From: Verrucomicrobiota bacterium
GTDB lineage: Bacteria > Verrucomicrobiota > Verrucomicrobiia > Limisphaerales > UBA1319
Reading direction: 5' to 3'
DNA: 64,000 nucleotides
Assembly (NCBI GenBank): GCA_022711435.1
Contig: JAKLFB010000001.1
Location: forward strand, 62,001-126,000
Made by a program: the position numbers and the translations under genes. Of the stretch, positions 1 to 7,798 are shown one piece after another; positions within the stretch are counted from its first letter, which is position 1; the number at the start of each line of letters is the position of its first letter. The notes below the pieces were generated by a model that had not been told where the DNA came from, ran no database searches, and worked only from the letters and a program-made list of their open reading frames with translations.

Positions 1-1795
1 CGGCGGCCGGGCTGGTGATGGCGACGGCCGGGGGCTGGTTGGCCAGGTGTTTTTGATGGAGATAGGTCTCGACCGCCTGCCGGTCCGCGTCGGAGAGGGC
101 GGTGGTGTAGACGAGGACCTCGAGGAGATCGCCGTTGTACCATGCGCTCGAGGTTCGGGGGCTGCGTCCGAGCCAGGCAGCGTCGCCGACGCCGGCCAGC
201 GGGAAGCTCTTATCCGAGATCTGCGCGGCCATCGATCGGTCGATATAGAGCGTTTCGACATCGGCGTTCTTCATCAGGGTGGTGATGGTGTATTTGTTGC
301 CGATGGAGGCGGGCCGCGGGTAGCGATGCAGGTTGTTCTGGGCGACGGTGGTCCCGAACCGCCAGTTCACGTTGGTCTGGAACGGGCTCAGGAACACATA
401 GCCCCAGCTGGCGAATTCGGTCCAGCAGATGGCGGGGCTGTCGTAGATGGAAGTGCCGCCGTTCTGGGTGGCGGAGTTGTTGTTGCCGACCAGGAAGATC
501 GTGATGCCCTCGAGCCCGTTGATGGGCATGTTGAACGAGAGGCCGTCGTTGCTGCCATCGAATCGGACCACCGGCAGGCCGAGGGCCGAGGTCGCCACGA
601 TCGGCCGATAGGAGCTGGTGCCTTGAGCGGCGTGGTGCCCTTGGCCCGATTGGTCGGCCCATTCGGAGACCGCGCCGTTGACGGCCGTGATTCCAGCGTC
701 GGCTTTGAGCCAGAGGCCCAGGCCGCTGAGCACGGGGCCGTCGGCGGGATTGGCCCAGTTGACGAGCGCCATGACGCGCTCGGAGAAGGAGTAGGCGCCG
801 CTGTTGTCGGTGGCCTTGGCCGTCAGCGAATACGGGCCCGCGGCGACATTGTTCCACTCGACGCTGTAAGGGGCGGTGGTGTCGCTGCCGACGAGCGCGC
901 CGTCGACGTAGAAGTCGACCTGGGCGATGCTGCCGTCATCGGCAGCGTCGGCGGTGATGGTGATGTTGGCGGGGGCGACCAGCCAGGCGCCGGGGGCGGG
1001 GCTGGTGATGGCGACGGTCGGGGGCTGAGCGGCGAAGTATTTGTCATGGAGGTACTGCTCGATAGCGAGCCGGTCGGCCTCGGAAAGGGCGGCCGTATAG
1101 ACGAGGACCTCGAGAATATCGCCGTTGAAATAGCTGGTGGTGGCGCGGCCGAGATAGCCGCTGTCGGAGGCGCCGGCCAGCGGGTAGAGGGTGTCATCGA
1201 GCTGCATGGCCCAGGCCCCGTCGACGTAGAGGGCCTCGACATTGGCGGCCTTGATCAGGGTGGCGATCGAGCACTTGGCGCCGATGGAGGCGGGCCGGGC
1301 GTAGCGCGGGGCGTATTGCTGGGAGGTGCCGAAGCGCCAGTTGACATTGGTCTGGAAGGGGCCCAGGTAGGTCCAGCCCCAGCTGCCGGTTTCATTCCAG
1401 AAGATGGCGGGCGAGTTGGAGCAGGCGGGCCCGCCGTTCTGAGCGGCGGAAGCGCTGCTGGTCACCAGAACGATGGAGAGGTTCGCCAGCCCGTTGATGG
1501 GGACGTTGAACGAGAGGAAATCGTTGGCGCCGTCGAATCGGATGCCCGGGTTGCCGGTGCTGGCGGTGACCAGGGTCGGCTGGTAGGAGGCGTTGGTCTG
1601 GATGGCGTCGCGCCCCTGGCCGGATTGATCGGCCCAGGAGGAGACGGCGCCTGCGTCGGAGGCGACGCCGGCATCGGCTTTGAGCCAGAGGGCCAGGTTG
1701 CTGGTGGGAACGGCGGCGCCCGCGAGCCATTGGCCGAGGGCTGCCAGGCCGGCCAGACAGCCGGCCCATCTTCGAATGGTGGATTGGATTTTCAT
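1..1795 (-). CDS. Secreted LamG/Ig-like repeat protein, C-terminus beyond left edge
   Basis: The frame starts at the ATG complementary to 1793-1795 and stays open to base 1, so about 598 residues are visible and the C-terminus is missing. The N-terminus (MKIQSTIRRWAG then a hydrophobic stretch to about residue 28) looks like a Sec signal peptide. The body has two near-identical modules offset by exactly 990 bp (330 residues). Each starts with LALWLKADAG or LGLWLKADAG, followed by a concanavalin-like LamG region with W(A)DQSGQG and VRFDG/IRFDG motifs, then LEVLVYT, and ends in an Ig-like segment (TVAITSPAPGAWLVAP, VDFYVDG). LamG and Ig domains usually bind glycans or build surface structures; the ligand is unknown. 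No convincing Shine-Dalgarno precedes the ATG. Other frames over this interval are shorter and lack domain sense. Confidence 0.85.
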   Translation of the reverse strand, partial: MKIQSTIRRWAGCLAGLAALGQWLAGAAVPTSNLALWLKADAGVASDAGAVSSWADQSGQGRDAIQTNASYQPTLVTASTGNPGIRFDGANDFLSFNVPINGLANLSIVLVTSSASAAQNGGPACSNSPAIFWNETGSWGWTYLGPFQTNVNWRFGTSQQYAPRYARPASIGAKCSIATLIKAANVEALYVDGAWAMQLDDTLYPLAGASDSGYLGRATTSYFNGDILEVLVYTAALSEADRLAIEQYLHDKYFAAQPPTVAITSPAPGAWLVAPANITITADAADDGSIAQVDFYVDGALVGSDTTAPYSVEWNNVAAGPYSLTAKATDNSGAYSFSERVMALVNWANPADGPVLSGLGLWLKADAGITAVNGAVSEWADQSGQGHHAAQGTSSYRPIVATSALGLPVVRFDGSNDGLSFNMPINGLEGITIFLVGNNNSATQNGGTSIYDSPAICWTEFASWGYVFLSPFQTNVNWRFGTTVAQNNLHRYPRPASIGNKYTITTLMKNADVETLYIDRSMAAQISDKSFPLAGVGDAAWLGRSPRTSSAWYNGDLLEVLVYTTALSDADRQAVETYLHQKHLANQPPAVAITSPAA

Positions 1796-1911
1796 CGGAT
1801 TGATTGAGTTGTTTTGAATCGAGATCGTCTTGGATCGGGATCGAATTTACGTGGTTGAACCGCGCGATGGAAACGGAGCCGGCATGGCGTTTGCCCTGAA
1901 GCCCGGCCTGC

Positions 1912-2733
1912 TTACTTCTTTTTCGCCGTGGTCCGCTCGTTGAGCCAGGGCATGTCGATGGGCGAGCTTCCGCCGCTGGCGTAGCGGACGTTTTTAATCA
2001 CGGGTTTGAGGACGACCGGATCGCGCCATCGATGGATTTCCGCATGGCCATCGGCGAAGCTCAATCCGCCGGAGCCGCCGTGGTAGCTGGCCGGGCAATC
2101 GATCATGACGGTGGGCTGGTGGGGGTAGGTGCCGAAAAAGGCGTCGTTGATGCTGTCCTCCCGCTCGTCGAGGATGACCCAGAGGTTGCACGGCTGGGGA
2201 TCGGTGATGTCGCTCAGCTTCTTGTAGCGGTTGTAGTCCGACCGCGTGAAATCGTCGAATCCGCTGCCGACGACGTAGGCGTTCATGGCGACGCTGCGGA
2301 CGCGGGGATGCTCGGCGCCGCCGATATTGACGCTGCTGCGATCGCCAGGGCATTTGTAGATGCCGACGTTTTTGGTGTAGGGGCCCAGGCAGGACTTCAT
2401 GAGCAAGACCAGGTTGGTGTTGTCCCGGTTGTTGCCGTTGAAATCGAGCATGCCATCGACCCATCCGCTGCCCTTCTGGCCCATCTCGTTGGCCCCCCAC
2501 CGGTTGTTGGGCGGGAGCACGCCCATGTTATCGTCGGCGTACATCATCCAGGCGACCATGAGCTGCTTGAGGTTGTTCATGCACATGATGCTGTGGGCCT
2601 TGGTCTTGGCACGGGACAATGCCGGCAGCAGCATGCCTGCCAGGATCGCGATAATGGCGATCACGACCAGGAGTTCGATCAGGGTGAATGCCGGGCGCGA
2701 GCGGGCTGCCGGGCGTTGCATCAGAATTTTCAT
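1912..2733 (-). CDS. Prepilin-type N-terminal cleavage/methylation domain protein
   Basis: A 273-residue pseudopilin-like protein. Residues 1-15 are a basic leader, followed by [18 protein letters not shown], the class III prepilin signal with the conserved Glu at mature position 5 and a hydrophobic helix. A PilD-like peptidase would be expected to cut before Phe16 (preceded by Ala here rather than the usual Gly). The C-terminal part has [20 protein letters not shown], the His/Asp-Gly motif typical of the large Verrucomicrobial and Planctomycete pseudopilin family. The open frame continues upstream, but ATG 2733 is chosen because it places the leader correctly. No other type II secretion or pilus genes are nearby, so it is an orphan family member whose assembly partners are elsewhere. 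Confidence 0.9.
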   Translation of the reverse strand: MKILMQRPAARSRPAFTLIELLVVIAIIAILAGMLLPALSRAKTKAHSIMCMNNLKQLMVAWMMYADDNMGVLPPNNRWGANEMGQKGSGWVDGMLDFNGNNRDNTNLVLLMKSCLGPYTKNVGIYKCPGDRSSVNIGGAEHPRVRSVAMNAYVVGSGFDDFTRSDYNRYKKLSDITDPQPCNLWVILDEREDSINDAFFGTYPHQPTVMIDCPASYHGGSGGLSFADGHAEIHRWRDPVVLKPVIKNVRYASGGSSPIDMPWLNERTTAKKK

Positions 2734-2822
2734 TTCAATGTCAAATAATAGCAGGATCCGCGCCAGAAATAGCACGACCTCGAGGCGAATCCACCCCAAG
2801 ATACACGAAACAATGGATCTGG

Positions 2823-3467
2823 CTAGCTCCCCAAATGGGGAGTTTTCGATGCGTGGTATTTGAGGGCGGCCTGGGTGCGCGAATGGACATGGAGCTTGCT
2901 GTAGATATGCTTGAGGTGCCAGCGGACGGCATCGACGCTGACGCTGAGCCGGCTGGCGATCCGTTTGTTGTCGAAACCCTCGGCGAGCAGCTCGAGGACC
3001 TCCTTTTCCCGCGGGGAGAGCTGCTCGACGGCCGACGCGGCGGAGCCGGGCTGGCGGAAATGGGCGATCACCTTTCGGGCGATCTCCGCGCTCATGGGCG
3101 CGCCGCCCTGGCAGGCCTCGCGGATGGCGGCGACGATCTGCTCCGGAGCCGAGCGCTTGAGCAGGTAGCCCGACGCCCCGGCCCGCAAGGCCGCGAAGAT
3201 CCGATCGGGATCCTCGTAAACGGTGACCATGATGATCTGCGTGTCGGGGAGCCGCTCCATCAGGCGTTCGGCGCACTCGACGCCGGACATGTGGGGAAGC
3301 TGGATATCGAGGAGGAGGACGTCGGGCTTGAGGGCGGGGGCTTTCTGCAGCCCTTCCTCGGCGGCGCCCCATGCGCCGACGCACTGGCAGTCATCCGCCA
3401 TGCCGACGATGGTTTCGAGGCTCTGTCGGACGGTCGGGTTGTCCTCGATGATGGCGACGCGGATCAT
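2823..3467 (-). CDS. NarL/FixJ-type response regulator
   Basis: A 214-residue two-component regulator. The receiver domain spans residues 1-120, with acidic pocket IIEDN, phospho-acceptor Asp54 in [12 protein letters not shown] and the conserved Lys in [12 protein letters not shown] LuxR-type helix-turn-helix occupies about residues 148-207 ([15 protein letters not shown], then [12 protein letters not shown]). Phosphorylation would be expected to promote DNA binding and transcription control. Its start overlaps the last 4 nt of the upstream kinase gene (ATGA at 3464-3467), so the two are translationally coupled and very likely cognate. Targets are unknown. The adjacent pseudopilin and secreted repeat genes on the same strand are possible targets, but that is only inference. 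Confidence 0.93.
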   Translation of the reverse strand: MIRVAIIEDNPTVRQSLETIVGMADDCQCVGAWGAAEEGLQKAPALKPDVLLLDIQLPHMSGVECAERLMERLPDTQIIMVTVYEDPDRIFAALRAGASGYLLKRSAPEQIVAAIREACQGGAPMSAEIARKVIAHFRQPGSAASAVEQLSPREKEVLELLAEGFDNKRIASRLSVSVDAVRWHLKHIYSKLHVHSRTQAALKYHASKTPHLGS

Positions 3468-6400
3468 GGCGATGGCTGGGGGGGGAGAGGGAGGTGGAAC
3501 GACACGGTGGCGCCCTGGCCGGGGGCGCTATGGATCTGGCATTGCCCGCCGAGGGCGGCCATGCGGGCCCGCATGTTCGAGAGCCCCTGCATGCCGCCCG
3601 CGAGGGGGGCGTTATCGAGGCCGCATCCGTTGTCGGCCACGGAGACAATGAGATCCCCGCCCTCGACGGCAATGCGGAGCCGCACCTCGGTGGCGCGGGC
3701 ATGGCGGACGACATTGTTGAGGGCCTCCTTGAGAGCGAGGAAGAGGCTGTGGCGAACGGTGGATTCGACGGGCGAGCCCGGAAGCGCATCGGAGATTTCG
3801 AGTCGGCATTCCAGGGAAGCGAGGCCCAGGAAGCGCTGCGCGTAGAGCGAGAAGTAGCCCGCCAGGCTGGAGACGGTGTCGTATTTCGGGTTCACGGCCC
3901 ACACGATGGCGTCCAGGGTGGTGACGAGCTGCCGGGCGCGCTCGGTGAGCTGCTGCAGGAAGCCGGACTTCCTGCCGGGATCGAGGCCGGGATCGCTGGC
4001 CAGAGAGCCGAGCATGCTGATTTCGGTCAGGCCGCCGCCCAGGTCGTCATGAAGATCCCGAGCCAGGCGGCTGCGCTCCCGTTCGATGGCGCGCTGCTGT
4101 TCGACGCGCTGGCGGGCCTGGATCTGCTCGGCCAGGAGGCGCGTGCGCTCCTCGACCTGCCTGCGCAGCACGCCGATCCACGTCAGCGCGATCAGGAGCA
4201 CCGAGGCCAGAGCGGCGAGCACGGCCAACAGCCGCCGCGGGGTCCACCAGGATGGCCGCGCCAGGACCTCGAGATCGGCCGGCGAGCGCAGGGCGATCGA
4301 GAAGCGCTCGATGTCGCGCCCGGCGGCCCAGTCGCCGCCTTCGCCCACATACACGCCTGTCACAGCGACCTGGCTGCCGATGGGGATCGGAGGCAGGGCG
4401 CCCATGTTGGTGCTCAGGTGCGCCGTATGCACGTAGGGGCCGGCGCGCAGCTCGAGCACCTGGCTGCCGCGATCGCGCCGGACGTTGACCAGCGACGATT
4501 CCACCCGGACGAGGGTGGCATTGTGTGCGCCGCTGAGCAGGTTGGTCTCGGTCAGGGTTCGAGGGGAGGGCAGGGGGCCGGCATCCTGCAGGCGGACCCA
4601 GGCCTCATGGAGGGCGGGGGATGCCCCGCTGAGATCGAGGATGCCCACGACATCGGCATGGGCGCCCGGAGGCAGAGTGGCCGGGCTCTTGGGGTAGAAC
4701 CGGAGCCCGTGGGCGCCGTCCATGAGGCAGAACAACCCCGGCCTCGCAAAGACGATCTGGCCCGAGACCTTGGTCCGCTGAAAAGGGCTGGCCTGAGGAT
4801 CGAACGATCGCAGTCCGGCCACAGGACGGGCCTCGAGGGCGAAGGGATCGGCAGGCGCGGGCCGGTCGACGGTGATGGAGGGATGGATCATGCGGATCTT
4901 GCCGCTGCTGACCAGGCCCGTGACGCGGTCGTAGACGGCCAGCATGCAGCCTCGAACGCGCACCAGGCACTCTTCGAAACGCCTCCACTCGGCGGCGGTT
5001 CGGCTGCCCAGGTCGATCTCGATGGAGCCAATCCGGGTGAGGATCCGAACCCCCTGGCCGTCGATCCGGGTCACCAGGCCTTCGATTTCCACATACTGCG
5101 AATCGAGGCTGCCGTTCAGAATCTGGTCGAGCGCGGGCCGGACGGGCTCCGGGAGGTGGCCCAGGCCCAGGCGCACGACCTTGTCGGCGCTGATCATCGG
5201 GGCGAATGCGCCCGATCGGGTGAAGCCGTGGATCCGGCAGAGATCGCCGATTTGCAGCAGGCTATGCCGGCTGCTCAAGGGGATGGCCAGGTAGATTCCC
5301 TGGTCGGAATCCTGGATGACCAGGTTGGGCCCGTTCCCGAAAAGAGCGGTCACGACGCCCTCGACTCGAACGGGGTATCTGCGGTCGGCGTCTTCCTGGC
5401 TGAGGCTGCGGACCTGGCGGATCGTGGTCAGGGTTGGCAGCGGAGTGCCGGCGTCATCGGGCGCCGGCAGGGGGAGGAGATGGGCTTCCTTGAGCTGGCC
5501 GGGCGCGCCCAGATCGGTTCGCGCGATGACTTCGACCTGGCGTCCGGCAATGCCGGACACGGATCGGGCACACTCGATGGCGGCGCGGCCGGTCGCATCT
5601 TCGAGGAGGATCGTGCGGCCGGCCTCGACGGATTGGACCGTGCCGCGCAATCGGACGGCTGCGGTTGCGCGGTTGAGCTCGGCGATGGGGGTGAGGGGCC
5701 GATGGCGCCAGGGGCCGGGCGCGATCTCGAGCAGCTGCACCTGGCGGCCGGTGGGGGCCTGGAGCGCGCCCGCGATCGGGGGGCGATCGGGCGGGCCGAT
5801 TCCCATGCAGATGCCAGCGGCTCGGATCCGGCTGCCGAGCAGCAGATCGGCGGGGCAGCCCGCGGCGTCGACGATCTCGAGCAGGAGGCGGTCCTCGCCG
5901 GACGCCAGCTCCAGGCGCAGGGATTCAAAATCTTCATGGACCATTGTGACCTGCCCCTCGATCTCGGACCATGCGAACCGATCGGGCCCGGCCAGCGGTT
6001 GTCCGACCGCCAGCCGGCGCGGCGCGGGCGGGGCCTCCTGGCCCAGCCGGACCAGGCGCAGCTGGGAGTCGTCGACGCAGAGGATAGCGCCGTCGTCGGA
6101 TTCGACCCAGAAGGTGTAGACGCCCGCAGCCGGGATGCGCAGATGTCCGCAGAACTCGAGGCCGACCCTCTCGATCCGAGTGGCTCGCTCGACGTCGAAA
6201 CTCGCGCTCACTCCCGAGGCGGCGGCCGGCAGGCGGCTGAAATCGGGCAGGAATCCCCACTCGCCTTCCCAGCATTGCCAGGCAAGGCCGGGGAGGAGGC
6301 GAGGCTGGTCCGGTGTCGAGGATGCGTCCCGGTGGAACAGGGCGGCTTCGGGGATGGGCTGGCGGGGCAGGCCCGGGCCTTCGTAAGAAACGCGGAGCAG

Positions 6401-6883
6401 GCCCCTTCCCTGGCTGTTGAACCAGCGGAGCCGGATCGACGGGAGGCCCGGCTCGAGGCGGATCGACGCGGACGCTTCGATCGGGTCGTGGAGGCGGTCG
6501 TTATCCACCAGCAGCGGCGGCACCAGGGCGGATCCGAGGCCGCTGCGCTGCGCGCTGCACTCGCCTTCGATCCGGAGCCGCTGTCCCTCGAATGCGGGCG
6601 GGGCATCGGCGCCGGGCCGGACAGGCACCGCGCCGGTGGCGTCCGCAAGGATGAACCGGTTCGAGCACGGATCGGCCCAGCAGACGACGCCTTCGATCCG
6701 GATCGATCGCCGGCCGTGCTGGCCATCGCCAGCGAACAGGTGGAATTGCGCGATGTTGGTCAGGACAGGCTGGGCGGGCGGGGCCGGGGCGATCGGGGCA
6801 TCCGCCAGCGTGCAGGGACCGCCGGTTGCCAGCGCGAGCCCTGCCACCCAGTAAAGCGTCCATGTCTTGCCACGGGAACACAT
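3464..6883 (-). CDS. Large sensor histidine kinase with PA14-like and OB-like ectodomain
   Basis: This 1139-residue membrane kinase has a Sec-type signal (MCSRGKTWTLYWVAGLALA). A long extracytoplasmic region contains repeated short beta-rich segments such as RRSIRIEGVVCWADP, AAVRLRGTVQSVEAGR, RYPVRVEGVVTALFG and YVEIEGLVTRIDG, which look like OB-fold modules. Between them (about residues 215-290) a PA14-like segment reads GVYTFWVESDDGAILCVDD. One transmembrane helix lies at about 879-903 (RRLLAVLAALASVLLIALTW), followed by a coiled coil. The HisKA_3 phospho-acceptor is in RLARDLHDDLGGG (His near 944), with HATPase boxes ALKEALNNVVRHA and GMQGLSNMRARM. It should phosphorylate the overlapping NarL-type regulator. 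The PA14-like module suggests a carbohydrate or cell-surface ligand, which is inference. Confidence 0.9.
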   Translation of the reverse strand: MCSRGKTWTLYWVAGLALATGGPCTLADAPIAPAPPAQPVLTNIAQFHLFAGDGQHGRRSIRIEGVVCWADPCSNRFILADATGAVPVRPGADAPPAFEGQRLRIEGECSAQRSGLGSALVPPLLVDNDRLHDPIEASASIRLEPGLPSIRLRWFNSQGRGLLRVSYEGPGLPRQPIPEAALFHRDASSTPDQPRLLPGLAWQCWEGEWGFLPDFSRLPAAASGVSASFDVERATRIERVGLEFCGHLRIPAAGVYTFWVESDDGAILCVDDSQLRLVRLGQEAPPAPRRLAVGQPLAGPDRFAWSEIEGQVTMVHEDFESLRLELASGEDRLLLEIVDAAGCPADLLLGSRIRAAGICMGIGPPDRPPIAGALQAPTGRQVQLLEIAPGPWRHRPLTPIAELNRATAAVRLRGTVQSVEAGRTILLEDATGRAAIECARSVSGIAGRQVEVIARTDLGAPGQLKEAHLLPLPAPDDAGTPLPTLTTIRQVRSLSQEDADRRYPVRVEGVVTALFGNGPNLVIQDSDQGIYLAIPLSSRHSLLQIGDLCRIHGFTRSGAFAPMISADKVVRLGLGHLPEPVRPALDQILNGSLDSQYVEIEGLVTRIDGQGVRILTRIGSIEIDLGSRTAAEWRRFEECLVRVRGCMLAVYDRVTGLVSSGKIRMIHPSITVDRPAPADPFALEARPVAGLRSFDPQASPFQRTKVSGQIVFARPGLFCLMDGAHGLRFYPKSPATLPPGAHADVVGILDLSGASPALHEAWVRLQDAGPLPSPRTLTETNLLSGAHNATLVRVESSLVNVRRDRGSQVLELRAGPYVHTAHLSTNMGALPPIPIGSQVAVTGVYVGEGGDWAAGRDIERFSIALRSPADLEVLARPSWWTPRRLLAVLAALASVLLIALTWIGVLRRQVEERTRLLAEQIQARQRVEQQRAIERERSRLARDLHDDLGGGLTEISMLGSLASDPGLDPGRKSGFLQQLTERARQLVTTLDAIVWAVNPKYDTVSSLAGYFSLYAQRFLGLASLECRLEISDALPGSPVESTVRHSLFLALKEALNNVVRHARATEVRLRIAVEGGDLIVSVADNGCGLDNAPLAGGMQGLSNMRARMAALGGQCQIHSAPGQGATVSFHLPLPPQPSP

Positions 6884-6920
6884 GCAGACCTGATGGCATC
6901 GAGAACCGTTTCAGGGAATT

Positions 6921-7127
6921 CTAGGGATCGCCCATCCCATGTGCAACGTTCAAGTGCCGGCGCAGGAACTCGAACGTGCCGGCACCGTGGATCCGATGGG
7001 GTCCGTCGAAGTGCTCCAGAACTGCGCGCGTGACAAACACAATTGCATTGGCCACTATCATTGCGCAATGGACGAGGAAAAAAGCCGGCGGCGCAGCTTT
7101 CATTCGCCCTGGGCCAGGCAAGGCCAT
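6921..7127 (-). pseudogene. Possible C-terminal remnant of an alpha/beta-hydrolase-like gene
   Basis: The interval between the divergent kinase (start 6883) and DUF4126 gene (start 7154) has a 68-codon minus-strand frame. Its last third reads EHFDGPHRIHGAGTFEFLRR, which resembles the final helix of dienelactone-hydrolase/prolyl-oligopeptidase-type enzymes, where the catalytic His often sits in a D-G-x-H-like context. There is no room for the rest of such a domain, and the first part of the frame (MALPGPGRMKAAPP) has no recognisable features. It could be a gene relic or a chance resemblance. The divergent promoters for both flanking genes should also lie here, but I could not pick convincing -35/-10 boxes. 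Confidence 0.25.
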
Positions 7128-7153
7128 ACCCGCTCCATTGAAAGTGGCCGATT

Positions 7154-7798
7154 ATGGAAACGGTTCTCTGCATTTGTTTAGGCATCGGCCTGAGCGCGGC
7201 GTGCGGATTCCGCGTGTTCGTGCCGATGCTCGTGATGAGCATCGCCTCGCTGGCGGGCCACCTCTCGTTTTCCCCCGAGTTTCAATGGATCGGGACGTAT
7301 CCGGCGCTGATCTTGTTCTCGGTGGCGACGGCGGCCGAGGTGGCGGGATATTACGTCCCGTGGGTGGATCACGCGCTGGACGTGATCGCCACGCCGGCGG
7401 CGATTGTGGCGGGTGTGATTGTGAGCGCGGCCATTTTCACGGGGATGAGCCCGCTGTTGAAGTGGCCTCTGGCGATCATTGCGGGCGGCGGGGTGGCGGG
7501 GCTGGTGCAGGGGGCGACGGTTATGACGCGAACGGCGGCGCTGGCGGGCAGCGGCGGCTTGGCCAATCCGGTTGTCGCGACCATGGAGCTGGGGGGTGCC
7601 GTCGCATCGTCCATCGGGGCGATTGTGGCGCCGCTTCTGTTCGCGGCCATTCTGGCGATTGGCTTGGCCCTGGCGGGGCGGAAGCTATGGCGGTGGCGCC
7701 AATCCCGGGCATCGGCGGCGATGCCAGGCGGCGCCTGGGCTGCGGAAAACGACAGCACAACGAAATCATCGGCAGCAATCAATCATCCAACAACATGA
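7154..7798 (+). CDS. DUF4126 family membrane protein
   Basis: A 214-residue integral membrane protein with about five hydrophobic helices (LCICLGIGLSAACGFRVFVP, ALILFSVATAAEVAGYY, ATPAAIVAGVIVSAAIF, WPLAIIAGGGVAGLVQG and a C-terminal VAPLLFAAILAIGLALAG). The Gly/Ala-rich pattern, the early FRVF-P turn and the EVAGYYVPWVDHALD segment match the DUF4126 family, whose function is not established. The C-terminal 35 residues are polar and low in complexity. The stop codon overlaps the ATG of the following secreted PA14/Ig protein (ATGA, 7795-7798), so the two are translationally coupled. Confidence 0.85.
   Translation: METVLCICLGIGLSAACGFRVFVPMLVMSIASLAGHLSFSPEFQWIGTYPALILFSVATAAEVAGYYVPWVDHALDVIATPAAIVAGVIVSAAIFTGMSPLLKWPLAIIAGGGVAGLVQGATVMTRTAALAGSGGLANPVVATMELGGAVASSIGAIVAPLLFAAILAIGLALAGRKLWRWRQSRASAAMPGGAWAAENDSTTKSSAAINHPTT

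Noticed and set aside
47..1807. 586-codon plus-strand frame over the LamG gene
   Set aside because: It is antisense to a frame with a signal peptide and clear LamG/Ig motifs. Its translation is Gly/Val/Asp-rich with no domain sense, typical of GC-driven shadows.
3494..7033. 1179-codon plus-strand frame antisense to the sensor kinase
   Set aside because: The kinase on the minus strand has ordered domains and catalytic motifs; the plus-strand frame has none.
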